Positions 12,001-19,170 of a DNA stretch of 64,000 nucleotides are shown here, in pieces. This DNA comes from Nipponacmea schrenckii (lineage: Eukaryota; Mollusca; Gastropoda; Lottiidae): positions 12,462,001 to 12,526,000 of the forward strand of contig JAUJPP010000012.1 of the NCBI GenBank assembly GCA_030562195.1, given 5' to 3'. The position numbers were made by a program, and so were the translations under genes. The notes under the pieces are model-generated. The model saw nothing but the letters and a program-made list of their open reading frames with translations. It ran no database searches and was not told the DNA's origin. Within the stretch, counting starts at the first letter, position 1. Each line of letters begins with the position of its first letter.

Positions 12001-13874
12001 CAGTAGTCAGTACAGTATATAATAATATTAATTTTATTAACCAACAAACTTGATATTTCTAGAGTGTGATGATGGATTCTATGGTGTAAACTGTAATAAG
12101 AAATGTTTAGAGAGAAATTGTATAAATAACAGTACAGACTGTAGTAAAGTTGATGGTAGCTGTAATGGTGAATGTCTGGATGGTTATAGTGGTATAGATT
12201 GTAGACTTTCTAGTTCATCTTCTAATCCTATTAATGGTAAATAATATTTGCCAATAGTGACATCTTTTGATCAAATTCTAAAAAAGGAAACCTTTTTTGT
12301 AATAAAACTTAGAGATTTGCAGTATAACTTTTTACTTTTCTGTATCTGATTAAAGGGATAATAGCCGTTAGAAGAAACATAAAATTTTAACTTCACTCAC
12401 ACTTGACAAATAACAGTATATATACATTAATGGACTTACCTGGCACATCATAATCCCTCTATAATCCGATAAATCCAAAAATCAAGTAGTTAATTACAAA
12501 AGCTTAATGCATCCATTAAGCGATTTTCAAATTGTAATTATAAAGGGAAGTTACTCTAACATATGGTTTTCCCTCGCCCTTGACCTCAACTCTTGAAATG
12601 ACCATAACATGGTCAGGCAATGTACGATACTTAAATTCATGGAAAACCGAGAAAAAGCAATTCATATGATTTTGAATGAATACTCCAACACTGACAAAAT
12701 ATTCAACTATTGTTTGTATACATCGTAGAATGATTTCCATAGCGCGCTTGCGCATGGATGTTTTAGCGCTGATTTCCAGACGCTTTTATTCTCAAACTGA
12801 ATTGAATCGTCGCTTGCTCACTTTTCTGAAGAATTCCGAATATAGTTTTATTATCATACTTATTTAAACCAATAGTCAATATTAAACACAAATATAAGAC
12901 GTAGGACGAGTGTATTCTAACACCTATTATCCCTTTAACTTGTTCATGAAGGCAGTTAATATTGTTAAATATTTTATACATGAGAAAGAAAGAAACAACT
13001 ATATTTTACAAGGATAACAACTTAGGTTCACAAGTCCGTCGTAACAGGGATCGTTTCTTCTGGTCCTTACCAAACCTCTTGGAGAAATTTGATATAATTT
13101 CTATTGGCTAAAGAATCATATATTTAATTAATGATTAGGCATTATCACTCTTATTGTGTTTAGTATTTTTATTATTCTGGTTATAACTATCATGTTTTCT
13201 ATTTAAAACAACCTGTAGATGATGATAAAACCTCAACCATTATAGGAGTTTCTGTGGGAATTATTGTTATTCTGTTGGTAGTTATGATTATTGGATTTGT
13301 GAACTTTAGAAAGAGGTAAATACTTGACTATTCTCATGATTCGGAATCGGAGACCTGCTAAACATAGACATTATATCGTATTCTGAGGTAGTTGAAGCGG
13401 TATAATGTACATACAAATTAAGCAGTTCAATCTAGTTTAAGTGTTTATGAGGACTCAATATTATTAGTTGAAACGTTCAGAATAAGTAGGAGACATATTT
13501 CTGTACAATTAAGCTTTTATTTTGTTTTTGTGTAGTACAGTTAAGTTGTCTTACACCAAACAAAAACAATATTTACGTACACGATAAAAATAGTTTAAGC
13601 ACTTAAAAAAATAACGGTTGGATATGCCTCTTTAACGGCATCATTTGTTATACCATTATCTTTCAGAATATCATCAATATCTTCAAGTACGAAAGGTACA
13701 CCAGTTGTACACGAGGCTATTATACTTTCCAACAGTTCAAACATTACAACGCCTACAGCTGGTCAGATTTATATCAATGATACAGTAGAGAATGAACAGT
13801 CAGATGTTAACCCTTATAATACATTAGAACCTGCTTATTTAAATGAAAACCCATATACACAGATTGAGAAATGA
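1..13874 (+). CDS. Gene A: MEGF/Draper-like EGF-repeat receptor, 5' end outside the window
   Basis: Spliced gene reconstructed from nine exons: 1-94, 1299-1436, 2051-2188, 9892-10029, 10384-10527, 10911-11054, 12063-12236, 13219-13315 and 13667-13874. The lengths sum to 1275 nt, a continuous frame ending in TGA at 13872. Seven exons each encode (the first partly) an 8-cysteine EGF module of the MEGF/SREC type; then come an acidic linker plus one hydrophobic TM helix and a short cytoplasmic tail with YNTL, YLNE and YTQI. Known relatives of this layout (MEGF10/11, Draper, CED-1) are phagocytic or scavenger receptors at the cell surface; that role is inferred here. The signal peptide and upstream domains lie before base 1. 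Exon 9892-10029 has a mutated splice donor. A 7-kb nest of transposons sits in intron 3. Gene B is a close paralogue. Confidence 0.8.
1299..1436 (+). CDS. Gene A exon: 8-Cys EGF module
   Basis: Acceptor TTTACAG before 1299 and donor GTACGT at 1437; 138 bp, phase 1-1. The translation has eight cysteines, starts CPAGTYGYFC and ends GFKSEYCDQ, typical of MEGF/SREC modules. Exon and flanking intron closely match the exons at 2051 and 9892, so they arose by local exon duplication. Confidence 0.85.
2051..2188 (+). CDS. Gene A exon: 8-Cys EGF module
   Basis: Acceptor TTTACAG ends at 2050, donor GTAAGT starts at 2189; 138 bp, phase 1-1. It encodes eight cysteines, CPAGTYGYYC to GFKSDYCNQ. The last codon before the intron is AAC CAG A, so the split codon begins with A rather than the usual G. 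Transposon insertions start about 50 bp into the next intron. Confidence 0.85.
2567..2748. repeat. 26-bp minisatellite, seven copies
   Basis: The word ATTGCCAC recurs at 2567, 2593, 2619, 2645, 2671, 2697 and 2723, an exact 26-bp period with few substitutions (core ATTGCCACAAAAGGCTCAAC). The period is not a multiple of three, so open frames across it are not evidence of coding. Confidence 0.9.
2950..3287 (-). pseudogene. SGNH-hydrolase-like ORF of the Ngaro-like element
   Basis: The 94 aa piece begins MLHFGGNDLGYVPAKK, with the GxND block III typical of SGNH hydrolases (Gly and Asn line the oxyanion hole). Downstream in a shifted frame, near 2965-3000, DGVHLTKAGN gives the DxxH block V with catalytic Asp and His. 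The block I Ser is not found, so the copy is truncated as well as frameshifted. Confidence 0.65.
3738..4495 (-). pseudogene. Tyrosine recombinase of the Ngaro-like element (broken into three frames)
   Basis: Three open pieces (4495-4292, 4347-4045, 4016-3738) together cover a phage-integrase-like tyrosine recombinase. FFVFMRVGELAS supplies the first catalytic Arg, CHSFRIGAAT the HxxR pair, and VVKDYIRI the nucleophilic Tyr. So the R..HxxR..Y set is still visible although frameshifts separate the pieces. This enzyme would insert circular DNA by site-specific recombination instead of an integrase. Confidence 0.8.
4571..4867 (-). pseudogene. RNase H C-terminal remnant of the Ngaro-like element
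   Basis: The translation contains VHIPGSRNNIADSISR, the HxPGxxNxxAD-type end of the RNase H domain in DIRS-order elements. It lies between the RT and the recombinase on the same strand. The upstream part of the RNase H (4870-5170) is present but frame-broken. Confidence 0.65.
5173..5922 (-). pseudogene. DIRS/Ngaro-type reverse transcriptase (defective)
   Basis: 249 aa open stretch. The NIDIKSAFRL motif carries the first catalytic Asp; SVAHYLDAFLFAGK is the YxDD box in which the second Asp is Ala (YLDA); GLEIDTGAQLVRIP is the following box. The start of the domain lies upstream in another frame (a fragment near 5930-6000), so the ORF is also frameshifted. An RT without the second YxDD aspartate is not expected to polymerise DNA. 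Confidence 0.8.
6097..6913 (-). pseudogene. Gag-like first ORF of the Ngaro-like element, with nonsense mutations
   Basis: A plausible start is the ATG at 6913-6911, opening MNTNQKRKLSELPSTSS, a basic Ser-rich stretch; stops interrupt it before the longer open stretch 6693-6097 (198 aa). I cannot name a domain in the open part. Its place just 5' of the RT and its basic N-terminus fit a Gag-like protein. Assignment rests on position rather than a motif. Confidence 0.45.
6960..8586 (+). mobile_element. Internally deleted CR1/L2-like LINE with (ATT)n tail
   Basis: Plus-strand relic. It begins in the linker before the RT (IHKQIFQNEITKVNKLI, about 7018), passes through KNYRPVS near 7555 and jumps directly to CGVPQG near 7600, so about 100 residues of RT are deleted. 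Then come FAEDTQHYISFG (FADDT-type box, one Asp changed, about 7700) and the C-terminal region SKLDYHNAVLFG...VQNAAARLIKG (8077-8502). Frameshifts and stops occur throughout. The 3' end carries an (ATT)n tail at 8563-8585, as is usual for CR1/L2-like elements. Confidence 0.75.
8587..9140. other. Unassigned insert between the LINE and the resumed intron
   Basis: No gene is recognised. Open frames here (such as 8683-8895) lack a start context and a domain; a CKTCISC cluster near 8855 is suggestive but too short to name. From about 9150 the sequence again matches the introns that follow other EGF exons, so 2236-9150 is all inserted DNA. Confidence 0.4.
9342..9404. repeat. Imperfect hairpin in the intron of gene A
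   Basis: A perfect 12-bp inverted repeat AACATTTCCTTG / CAAGGAAATGTT (9358-9369, 9377-9388) with a 7-base loop, extended by CGGATTTTT / AAAAAGAAATCCG. The homologous intron near 40570 has only one arm, so the second arm is a local inverted duplication. Confidence 0.6.
9892..10029 (+). CDS. Gene A exon: 8-Cys EGF module with mutated splice donor
   Basis: Acceptor TTTACAG before 9892 and 138 bp of intact EGF code, CWAGTYGNNC to GFKSDYCYQ. The donor that reads GGTAAGT or GGTACGT in the sister exons is here GGAAAGT: bases 10030-10031 are GA, not GT. Unless another donor is used the exon should be skipped. Because it is phase 1-1, skipping removes one EGF module without a frameshift. Confidence 0.65.
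10384..10527 (+). CDS. Gene A exon: 8-Cys EGF module
   Basis: Acceptor CTTATAG before 10384, donor GTAAGT at 10528; 144 bp, phase 1-1. Eight cysteines, CSMTMYGMNC to GFNGDDCIS. It is identical in protein to the gene B exon at 47299-47442. Confidence 0.85.
10911..11054 (+). CDS. Gene A exon: 8-Cys EGF module
   Basis: Acceptor CTTTCAG ends at 10910, donor GTAAAT at 11055; 144 bp, phase 1-1. Eight cysteines, CATSFYGNDC to GFISVDCTQ. The gene B counterpart is 47827-47970, where the 3' half has been amplified into an array. Confidence 0.85.
11299..11356 (+). pseudogene. Degenerate EGF half-exon fragment
   Basis: About 58 bp matching the 3' half of the preceding exon (PGSISTDCTQ in frame) followed by AGTAAAT where the donor should be. 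It is the only such fragment left in gene A; the matching place in gene B holds nine. A repeat block starts directly after it. Confidence 0.55.
11357..12003. repeat. Retroposon end (minus) plus tandem repeats of about 70-150 bp
   Basis: The block starts with (AAT)n and AAACTCTTTATTT, which on the minus strand reads as AATAAA followed by an (ATT)n tail, a LINE/SINE 3' end. After it the string AATACACAAGTACATGTG recurs near 11515, 11630, 11865 and 11960 with variable spacers and the phrase TTCCGGCGATCAA. One copy (about 11700-11845) is strikingly C-rich. No coding is seen. Confidence 0.6.
12063..12236 (+). CDS. Gene A exon: last EGF module and juxtamembrane linker
   Basis: Acceptor TTTCTAG before 12063, donor GTAAAT at 12237; 174 bp, phase 1-1. 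Eight cysteines, CDDGFYGVNC to YSGIDC, then a Ser/Asn-rich linker. The gene B counterpart is 49030-49203. Confidence 0.85.
12354..12934. mobile_element. TTAA-flanked MITE (AGGGATAATAG termini), 581 bp
   Basis: Terminal inverted repeat AGGGATAATAG at 12354 and CTATTATCCCT ending at 12934, flanked on both sides by TTAA (12350-12353, 12935-12938). TTAA duplication is the mark of piggyBac and Kolobok type transposition. It is shared with gene B at 49313-49932, so it is older than the segmental duplication. No transposase is present. Confidence 0.8.
12995..13083 (-). mobile_element. SINE 3'-end fragment
   Basis: The reverse complement reads AGAGGTTTGGTAAGGACCAG, then GACGGACTTGTGAACC and GTTGTTATCCTTGTAAAATA, the 3' half of the tRNA-derived SINE found complete at 18660 and 42594. 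It is also present in gene B at 49992-50080. Confidence 0.7.
13219..13315 (+). CDS. Gene A exon: transmembrane helix
   Basis: Acceptor CCTGTAG before 13219, donor GTAAAT at 13316; 97 bp, from phase 1 to phase 2. It encodes DDDKTS, then IIGVSVGIIVILLVVMIIGF, a single helix of about 20 hydrophobic residues, then a basic stop-transfer FRKR. Gene B counterpart: 50220-50316. Confidence 0.85.
13667..13874 (+). CDS. Gene A terminal exon: cytoplasmic tail with ITAM-like motif
   Basis: Acceptor CTTTCAG before 13667; stop TGA at 13872-13874. The 68-residue tail is Ser/Thr-rich and ends PYNTLEPAYLNENPYTQIEK. YNTL and YTQI are separated by nine residues, within the usual spacing of an ITAM (YxxL/I, 6-12, YxxL/I), and NP lies directly before two of the tyrosines. 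Draper and CED-1 type receptors signal through such tyrosine motifs; phosphorylation here is inferred. Confidence 0.85.
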
Positions 13875-13956
13875 TGTGTTTCCTAACTTAAGTTTACATT
13901 TGACTGATACAAGACCAAATATGATATTAATTTTACTATTTGTAGTGGTGTAATAT

Positions 13957-14280
13957 ATGTTCATGTAGTATTATTATGTTCATATAGTATTATTATGTTC
14001 ATATAGTATTATTATGTTCATATAGTATTATTATGTTCATATAGTGTTATTATGTTCATATAGTATTATTATGTTCATATAGTATTATTATGTTCATATA
14101 GTATTATTATGTTCATATAGTATTATTATGTTCATATAAGTATTATTATGTTCATATAGTATTATTATGTTCATATAGTATTATTATGTTCATATAGTAT
14201 TATTATGTTCATATAGTATTATTATGTTCATAAGTATTACATGTTCATATATATTATTATGTTCATATAGTATTTTATGT
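13957..14280. repeat. 19-bp VNTR in the 3' UTR of gene A
   Basis: About 17 copies of TATTATGTTCATATAGTAT begin some 80 bp after the stop codon. The same array lies at the same place after gene B. A candidate poly(A) signal AATAAA is at 14724-14729. Confidence 0.9.
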
Positions 14281-15383
14281 TTTTTCTTCTTGCCTAGTTG
14301 GTGTATGTCTAGTTGACTTTGTTATTTTGTCGTCTGCTAGATGTGCTTTAGTTAATTAAAAATCATTCACCTTGAGTAATCATCTAGAAAGCTAGAAGTT
14401 ATGATATTGGTATATTTTTCCTTCAAGGATAATATTTCACTTTGGATTTGATAAGTGTTATTGTATAAAACTCCTAGGAATTAGGGTAAGGTTTAAATAA
14501 TTGTAAATATAATTCAATTGTAAATATGATCCCATTTATTCTTTAAAAGTTGCACTCTGCAGTTCTTTTCCATATAAAGTTTAAAATATAATAATCTATA
14601 AAAGTTCTACATGTATTACTATTTACAAGCCATTTTTTAATTAGCTGATTCATTTTTTAATTTCAGAGTTTTAGTTATTATAATTAATTACACCTATTGC
14701 TATAAAGATCCAGATAAATTGTAAATAAACTGTATTATACTTGTATTTCTAAATTCTTGGTTTAAACCTCGTTACATATTCAACTTGTCAAAAATCGAAA
14801 ATACGAAATGTCTCTTAATTCCAGTGGCTTATTTTTGTCTAGAATGTGTGATAATGTAGCTTATCTTTGCTCTATTCTTATCAGTGATCTAAAAGACTTA
14901 CCTGATAGTGTTAGTAAACTTGCTTGCTAGATCTTACAGAAATACTACTCTACGACTTAACTCACAGTATTAGAACCCATTTCCACAGTTTACAAGACAG
15001 TACAAGCACACCTTAGACTGAGCCTTGAACTTTTCTACCCTACTATACTTGATAGTGTCCCAAACCTGATGGTATTATATCTACTGTTGGTAGATGCGCA
15101 ACCCAATTTTCTACTACTCCTTTCTTCTTCTTCCTAACCGTCTTAGCAGCACACACCATAACAGAAATATCCCTACTGGGACTATGGGGGTTACTGTAAA
15201 AATCGATTAGCAAGCTGACTTTCAACTCCTATCCTTCCTTTCTTCTTCTCTCTTAACATAATCTGACCCTTCTTCTTCTTTGACTTACTTATCCTTTTTC
15301 TCCTTATTGTAATTGTAAATATTTATCCCCAGAGATATCTTACACGTTTTACTGCATGTACAAGCATTATATATATTAATTAT
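14281..15383. other. 3' UTR and spacer after gene A, conserved after gene B
   Basis: No gene is recognised. The stretch around 14300-14790 is near-identical to 51330-51830, and 14920-15240 matches 51835-52170. Short open frames occur in both copies but differ in frame and stops, so I see no conserved coding. Confidence 0.5.
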
Positions 15384-15580
15384 AGTACCTGTTATGTCTG
15401 ATTGTTTGGTTTGCTATGAACAGGATTGTCATATAAGTTCTGATTTTTGGAATAAGACACTATCATTTTCTGCTTATAGACATGAGGAAATTTCTCTTGG
15501 AGACTCTTATACTGGGCATGAACTATCTTGCTTCCTTCATTACTGGTTGTATTGAAGGGGACGATAAAAGGTGTCATGCC
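15384..15580 (-). pseudogene. 3' fragment of a Penelope-like element
   Basis: The minus frame reads TPFIVPFNTTSNEGSKIV...LQEKFPHVYKQKMIVSYSK, matching the C-terminus of the intact Penelope-like ORF at 45009-46730. The flanking TAGTACCTGTTA sequence also matches. It is a 5'-truncated copy, with no RT or GIY-YIG. Confidence 0.75.
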
Positions 15581-16398
15581 TACATATTCTTCTTCTATAG
15601 TTCTTCCTCTGTAGTTCTTCTCCTGCTATTCTTCTTGACAATTTACCGGGAAAAAGTCCTCATCGCCAAACCTAAAGAGGAGAAGGGCGCACTTCTGTTG
15701 TGCTACTCATGTGAACATTCCTGACAAATGCTCTGCGCTGCAAGCTTCAGCAAAAGGACATAGCTTTAGTTCGTATCTGTGGTTTCGTACCTCACCTATC
15801 AATCTCAGACGGCCAACCAACCGACAGATTTGCCCATTTGGGAGGTGTAAAAGCACGTCACTACAAATTATATCGTTTAATCGGAATCAGCATCTATGAG
15901 AGTTGCCTCCCGTGTCGATATGGTGCCTGGTGTATTGTACTCATACAAGATAGCTAGCATCTCTTATGTGTACACTGAGAAGTTGTTAGGCAATCGTTTG
16001 CTAATTATTGTGGTGCTCGGGGGGATTTAGATCCTCGTACCATCATCCGTGTTATGTGAACCAGTATAGATGCGTATGCCTTCCGATCCTCTTTAATCAT
16101 ATGAGTTAAGGCGATCATTCGAGCGTTGCAGGGATCGTGCAGTTTCTTTTCCAATCTCGAGGAGAGAGACGTGTGACAGTCGACAGTGGGAGGCGAAATC
16201 GTCCACGGGCAGACTTGAGAAAATGAAAAAGGCTTTATGGGAAACCTATCTAGTCCATGATTCCGAACACAATCCCGAAATGACTGACGACGATTATCGT
16301 ATTTTTGCCTGTTGAACCTCGTGATCCCGAGGTATATTTTTCGGCCCCGACATATATCGGATTACTCAGAGTACTATGCATTATAACACCAATATAAT
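15581..16398. other. Spacer of unknown content, partly shared with 52200-52720
   Basis: The stretch 15735-16075 is repeated at 52330-52705 with good conservation. I recognise no protein in it. After 16075 the two copies part: the second continues into an RT fragment, while this one holds a locally GC-richer 250 bp (16080-16330) that I cannot assign. Confidence 0.4.
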
Positions 16399-16441
16399 CG
16401 CGTAACACACACTTACACGAGATTTGACCTCACCCACTGTT
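16399..16441. repeat. Single arm of the palindromic MITE seen complete at 54306-54510
   Basis: The text ACACTTACACGAGATTTGAC, CTCACCCACTG matches the right arm of that MITE; the left arm is missing here. The rest of the spacer to 17290 matches 54520-55765. Confidence 0.6.
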
Positions 16442-18087
16442 GTCAAGGACTAACAGGTTGAACAGAATCTTCAATCATCCTTTACTGGGTATAGAACTTT
16501 GTTGTATATTTTCACTACCTAAAATAAATGAAACATAAAACAAAGGGTAATAGTGCATAAAATCTTAACAATTGAGTGTTAAAAATATTAACACCCCGGG
16601 ACAGTTTCTGAGAACACAAAATTACCAAGCAAAAAGCCTTATAGAGTATAAATATTGATAAATCAAATATTGGCAATAGTACATAAAATAAACTCATGTA
16701 ACAAAAACCTGATTTGTGATGGGAAAGTCCCTCAATCTCTTGAAATTTGTTCTTCCTAAAAAATACTTCCTATTAACAAATATTTCAGTGCATAATGTTT
16801 ATATTTTATCAACGTACTGGCTTTCTATAAAATTTGGTGAAGATATTCAAGTTCTAAACAACCAGAAAAAAATATAACATTTCGACATATTCGAGCAGAC
16901 GATTGACCTGTTTATTATTTTCCTACCATGGAAAATACATTTTGTTCGATGACTTCTGGTCTTCCTCCATTTCAATTCATCCACTTCTGTGTACATTTTA
17001 GACACTTTTGTTGTTACGGTCCAAATTCTTTGTTTATTTTCCTGGATCCACTTCATTAGCATGTATAAGATCTACCGCTTGCTTTGTTGACATTTTGGTG
17101 TACGCCACCATCGTTACCCGCATAAAGTCTGAATATCTGTGAGTGTAAAGGGTCAGGAAAGAAGTAACTTTAAGACCGATAACGAGGACTTTCAATTGAA
17201 AGAAAGCCTGCTGCCCGAGAACTCGGAAAGACCGGCAAAGGGGGTGGTTGTGGGTGTGGGTTACCTAGATTGCGATATCTGCAAACGCAGATAAATTAGA
17301 CCTCTTCCTCATTCCATTTGATGACTACACTTGTAAATTGTGTTGAAACGTTATGTATTTATATAGTGTCTTATACCATAAAATATTCCCTTTCGTTTTT
17401 TTGTGTATTTTTTTCCTTTTTTTTTTTTTTGTATAATTATGTAGTCTACTAATTATTATCTACATCCTTTATATAAATAAATCATTTCATGACCCAATCT
17501 GATACGATTGCATATATAAACACTGTCAGTTTATTTCTTATCGAGTAATTCAGAAGACAATGCTCACAATATTTTCTTGGTGTACAATATGTCTTAATGT
17601 ATTATACAATGAAACTAAATACATGTACATCTGTTAATGAACATCTGGGGAAGGTTTGTAGGGCTATAATGTTATTGGAAACCTTGTAAATAATTCAAGA
17701 ATTACAATTTTGCCCTTTTACTTTCTATTGAGTTTTGTTATTGATGTATATCGATTATTCGAGTTTTTTAAGAAAATGTATTCTCGTCGCCTATGTTCGA
17801 CGGTCTTATACAAATTGATCATAAGCACAATTCTTGACGGATTTTGACGAAAAATGTTTGGTGAGAATTTTTGTCACCAAAGGATAAGCCATAATGAAAA
17901 TAAGAAAAGTCGAAAATATGTCATTTGAGTCTTTGCAGTTGTTCTTGAAACAATTTTGACGAATAACAAGGGAACTACACGATGGATTGAATTTTTCTGT
18001 TTGTGTTAAATTGCATTCTTATATGATGTGTCATAGAGGTTTGAAACCGTATGTGTGTATGTATATATATATATATATATATATGTA
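16442..18087. other. A-B spacer, no gene seen
   Basis: 16442-17292 is homologous to 54511-55764 apart from a MITE inserted in the second copy. A basic ORF fragment on the minus strand (17062-16847 and 55622-55386) is partly conserved, but its reading frame is broken just upstream in both copies. 17293-18087 is AT-rich with a long T run at 17400-17430. Confidence 0.4.
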
Positions 18088-18268
18088 TATGTATATATGA
18101 ATTGAATGTGGATTAAATAACAACTTGTTCTCTCGAAAATGGATATATATATATAAATATATAAGTAACTAGGGTTGTAATCAATTCTTGGTAAAATGAA
18201 AACACTTTTAATCCATTTTCGAGAGAACAAGTTGTTATTTAATCCACATTCAATTCATATATACATAT
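18088..18268. repeat. Long perfect inverted repeat (about 55-bp arms, 66-bp loop)
   Basis: Left arm 18088-18144 ends TCTCGAAAATGGAT; right arm 18211-18268 begins ATCCATTTTCGAGA. The arms are complementary through GGATTAAATAACAACTTGTT without a mismatch that I can see. The outer arms run into (TA)n. It looks like a young palindromic MITE or an inverted duplication. Confidence 0.75.
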
Positions 18269-18659
18269 ATCTTAGCATGCTTTCAGCTTAATAGCTTCTT
18301 CAGAGATATACAATCATTATGTAGCAAAACTACTTCTGAAAATTTAAAGTCTCACATTTTGTGTATAATATTTTCAACAGTTAATCTTATCAGATGTCAT
18401 AACTAAAGAGTAGAATTCATATATACCACGAGATAATTATATAAGTAAATACATATTAAACTTCAATGCGACACTTTTATAATATTATCTATATTGTATT
18501 GTGTGCTTATTTAATAATTTACCTTTTCAAAATAGATGATAATAATGGTTTGAGACTTTTGGTAGGAAATAATACTGCCTTAGGTAGAACGTATTGGAAT
18601 ACAACGCCAAGTGTGAGCACTGAATGAAATTTTGCTTTGTGGGGTTCTATACAAGGAGC

Positions 18660-18850
18660 TCTTTGGTTCTATAGGACAGCGGTTAGAGCGTTGGTTCTTT
18701 ACGTCATGACGTCATTTGCTTGGATAGCCTACTTTAAAAATGTCGGACGAGAGTTCTAATCAAGGCCAAGAGGTTTGGCCAAGGACCAGCTGCTAGAAAG
18801 GATCCCAGTCACGGCGGACTTGTGAACCTAAGTTGTTATCCTTGTAAAAT
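18660..18850 (+). mobile_element. tRNA-derived SINE
   Basis: The 5' part TATAGGACAGCGGTTAGAGC resembles the tRNA A box, and GAGTTCTAATC at 18751 resembles the B box. The 3' half, ending in CTTGTAAAATATAG, is shared with fragments at 12995 and 49992. A second near-complete copy is at 42594. Confidence 0.65.
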
Positions 18851-19112
18851 ATAGTTGTTTCTGTTGCTAAATCGAAGCTAAATACACTTCCATCGCAAAA
18901 TATCACCAAGTTTAGCCCTAAAGGCGATTAGACAAGTGTACTTACCATTATAAGTTTTTTACATAGTGTGTCAAATAAACATCCTTGTTGGCTGAATACG
19001 AATAACGCATCCTTATACCTTTTATTATTGACAATTATATTTTTAGAGTCAAGGTAGTAATTTAAGTAATCCCGGTTTGAGTGTGATTTTAAATTTCTTC
19101 CTGGTTGTAAAT
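18851..19112 (+). promoter_or_regulatory. Upstream region of gene B, conserved upstream of gene C
   Basis: About 140 bp before the ATG (AGTGTGTCAAATAAACATCC onward) is nearly identical to 56410-56560. It should hold the 5' UTR and perhaps the promoter. No clear TATA box was found, so the start of transcription is not assigned. Confidence 0.35.
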
Positions 19113-19170
19113 ATGGCGATATCTTTTATATTTGGTGGTCTCCTTATTCATTATTTTCTTTTTGCAAATT
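19113..19170 (+). CDS. Gene B exon 1: signal peptide
   Basis: ATG at 19113 opens MAISFIFGGLLIHYFLFAN, a short hydrophobic signal sequence; donor GTAAGT at 19171. The exon ends in phase 1 with T, so the next codon becomes TGT (Cys). An upstream in-frame ATG at 19077 would add twelve residues, but only the region from 19113 is conserved as coding at 56561. Confidence 0.8.

Noticed and set aside
18660..18760. Possible tRNA gene
   Set aside because: Only A and B box-like parts are seen; no cloverleaf could be drawn and the sequence is repeated as a SINE.
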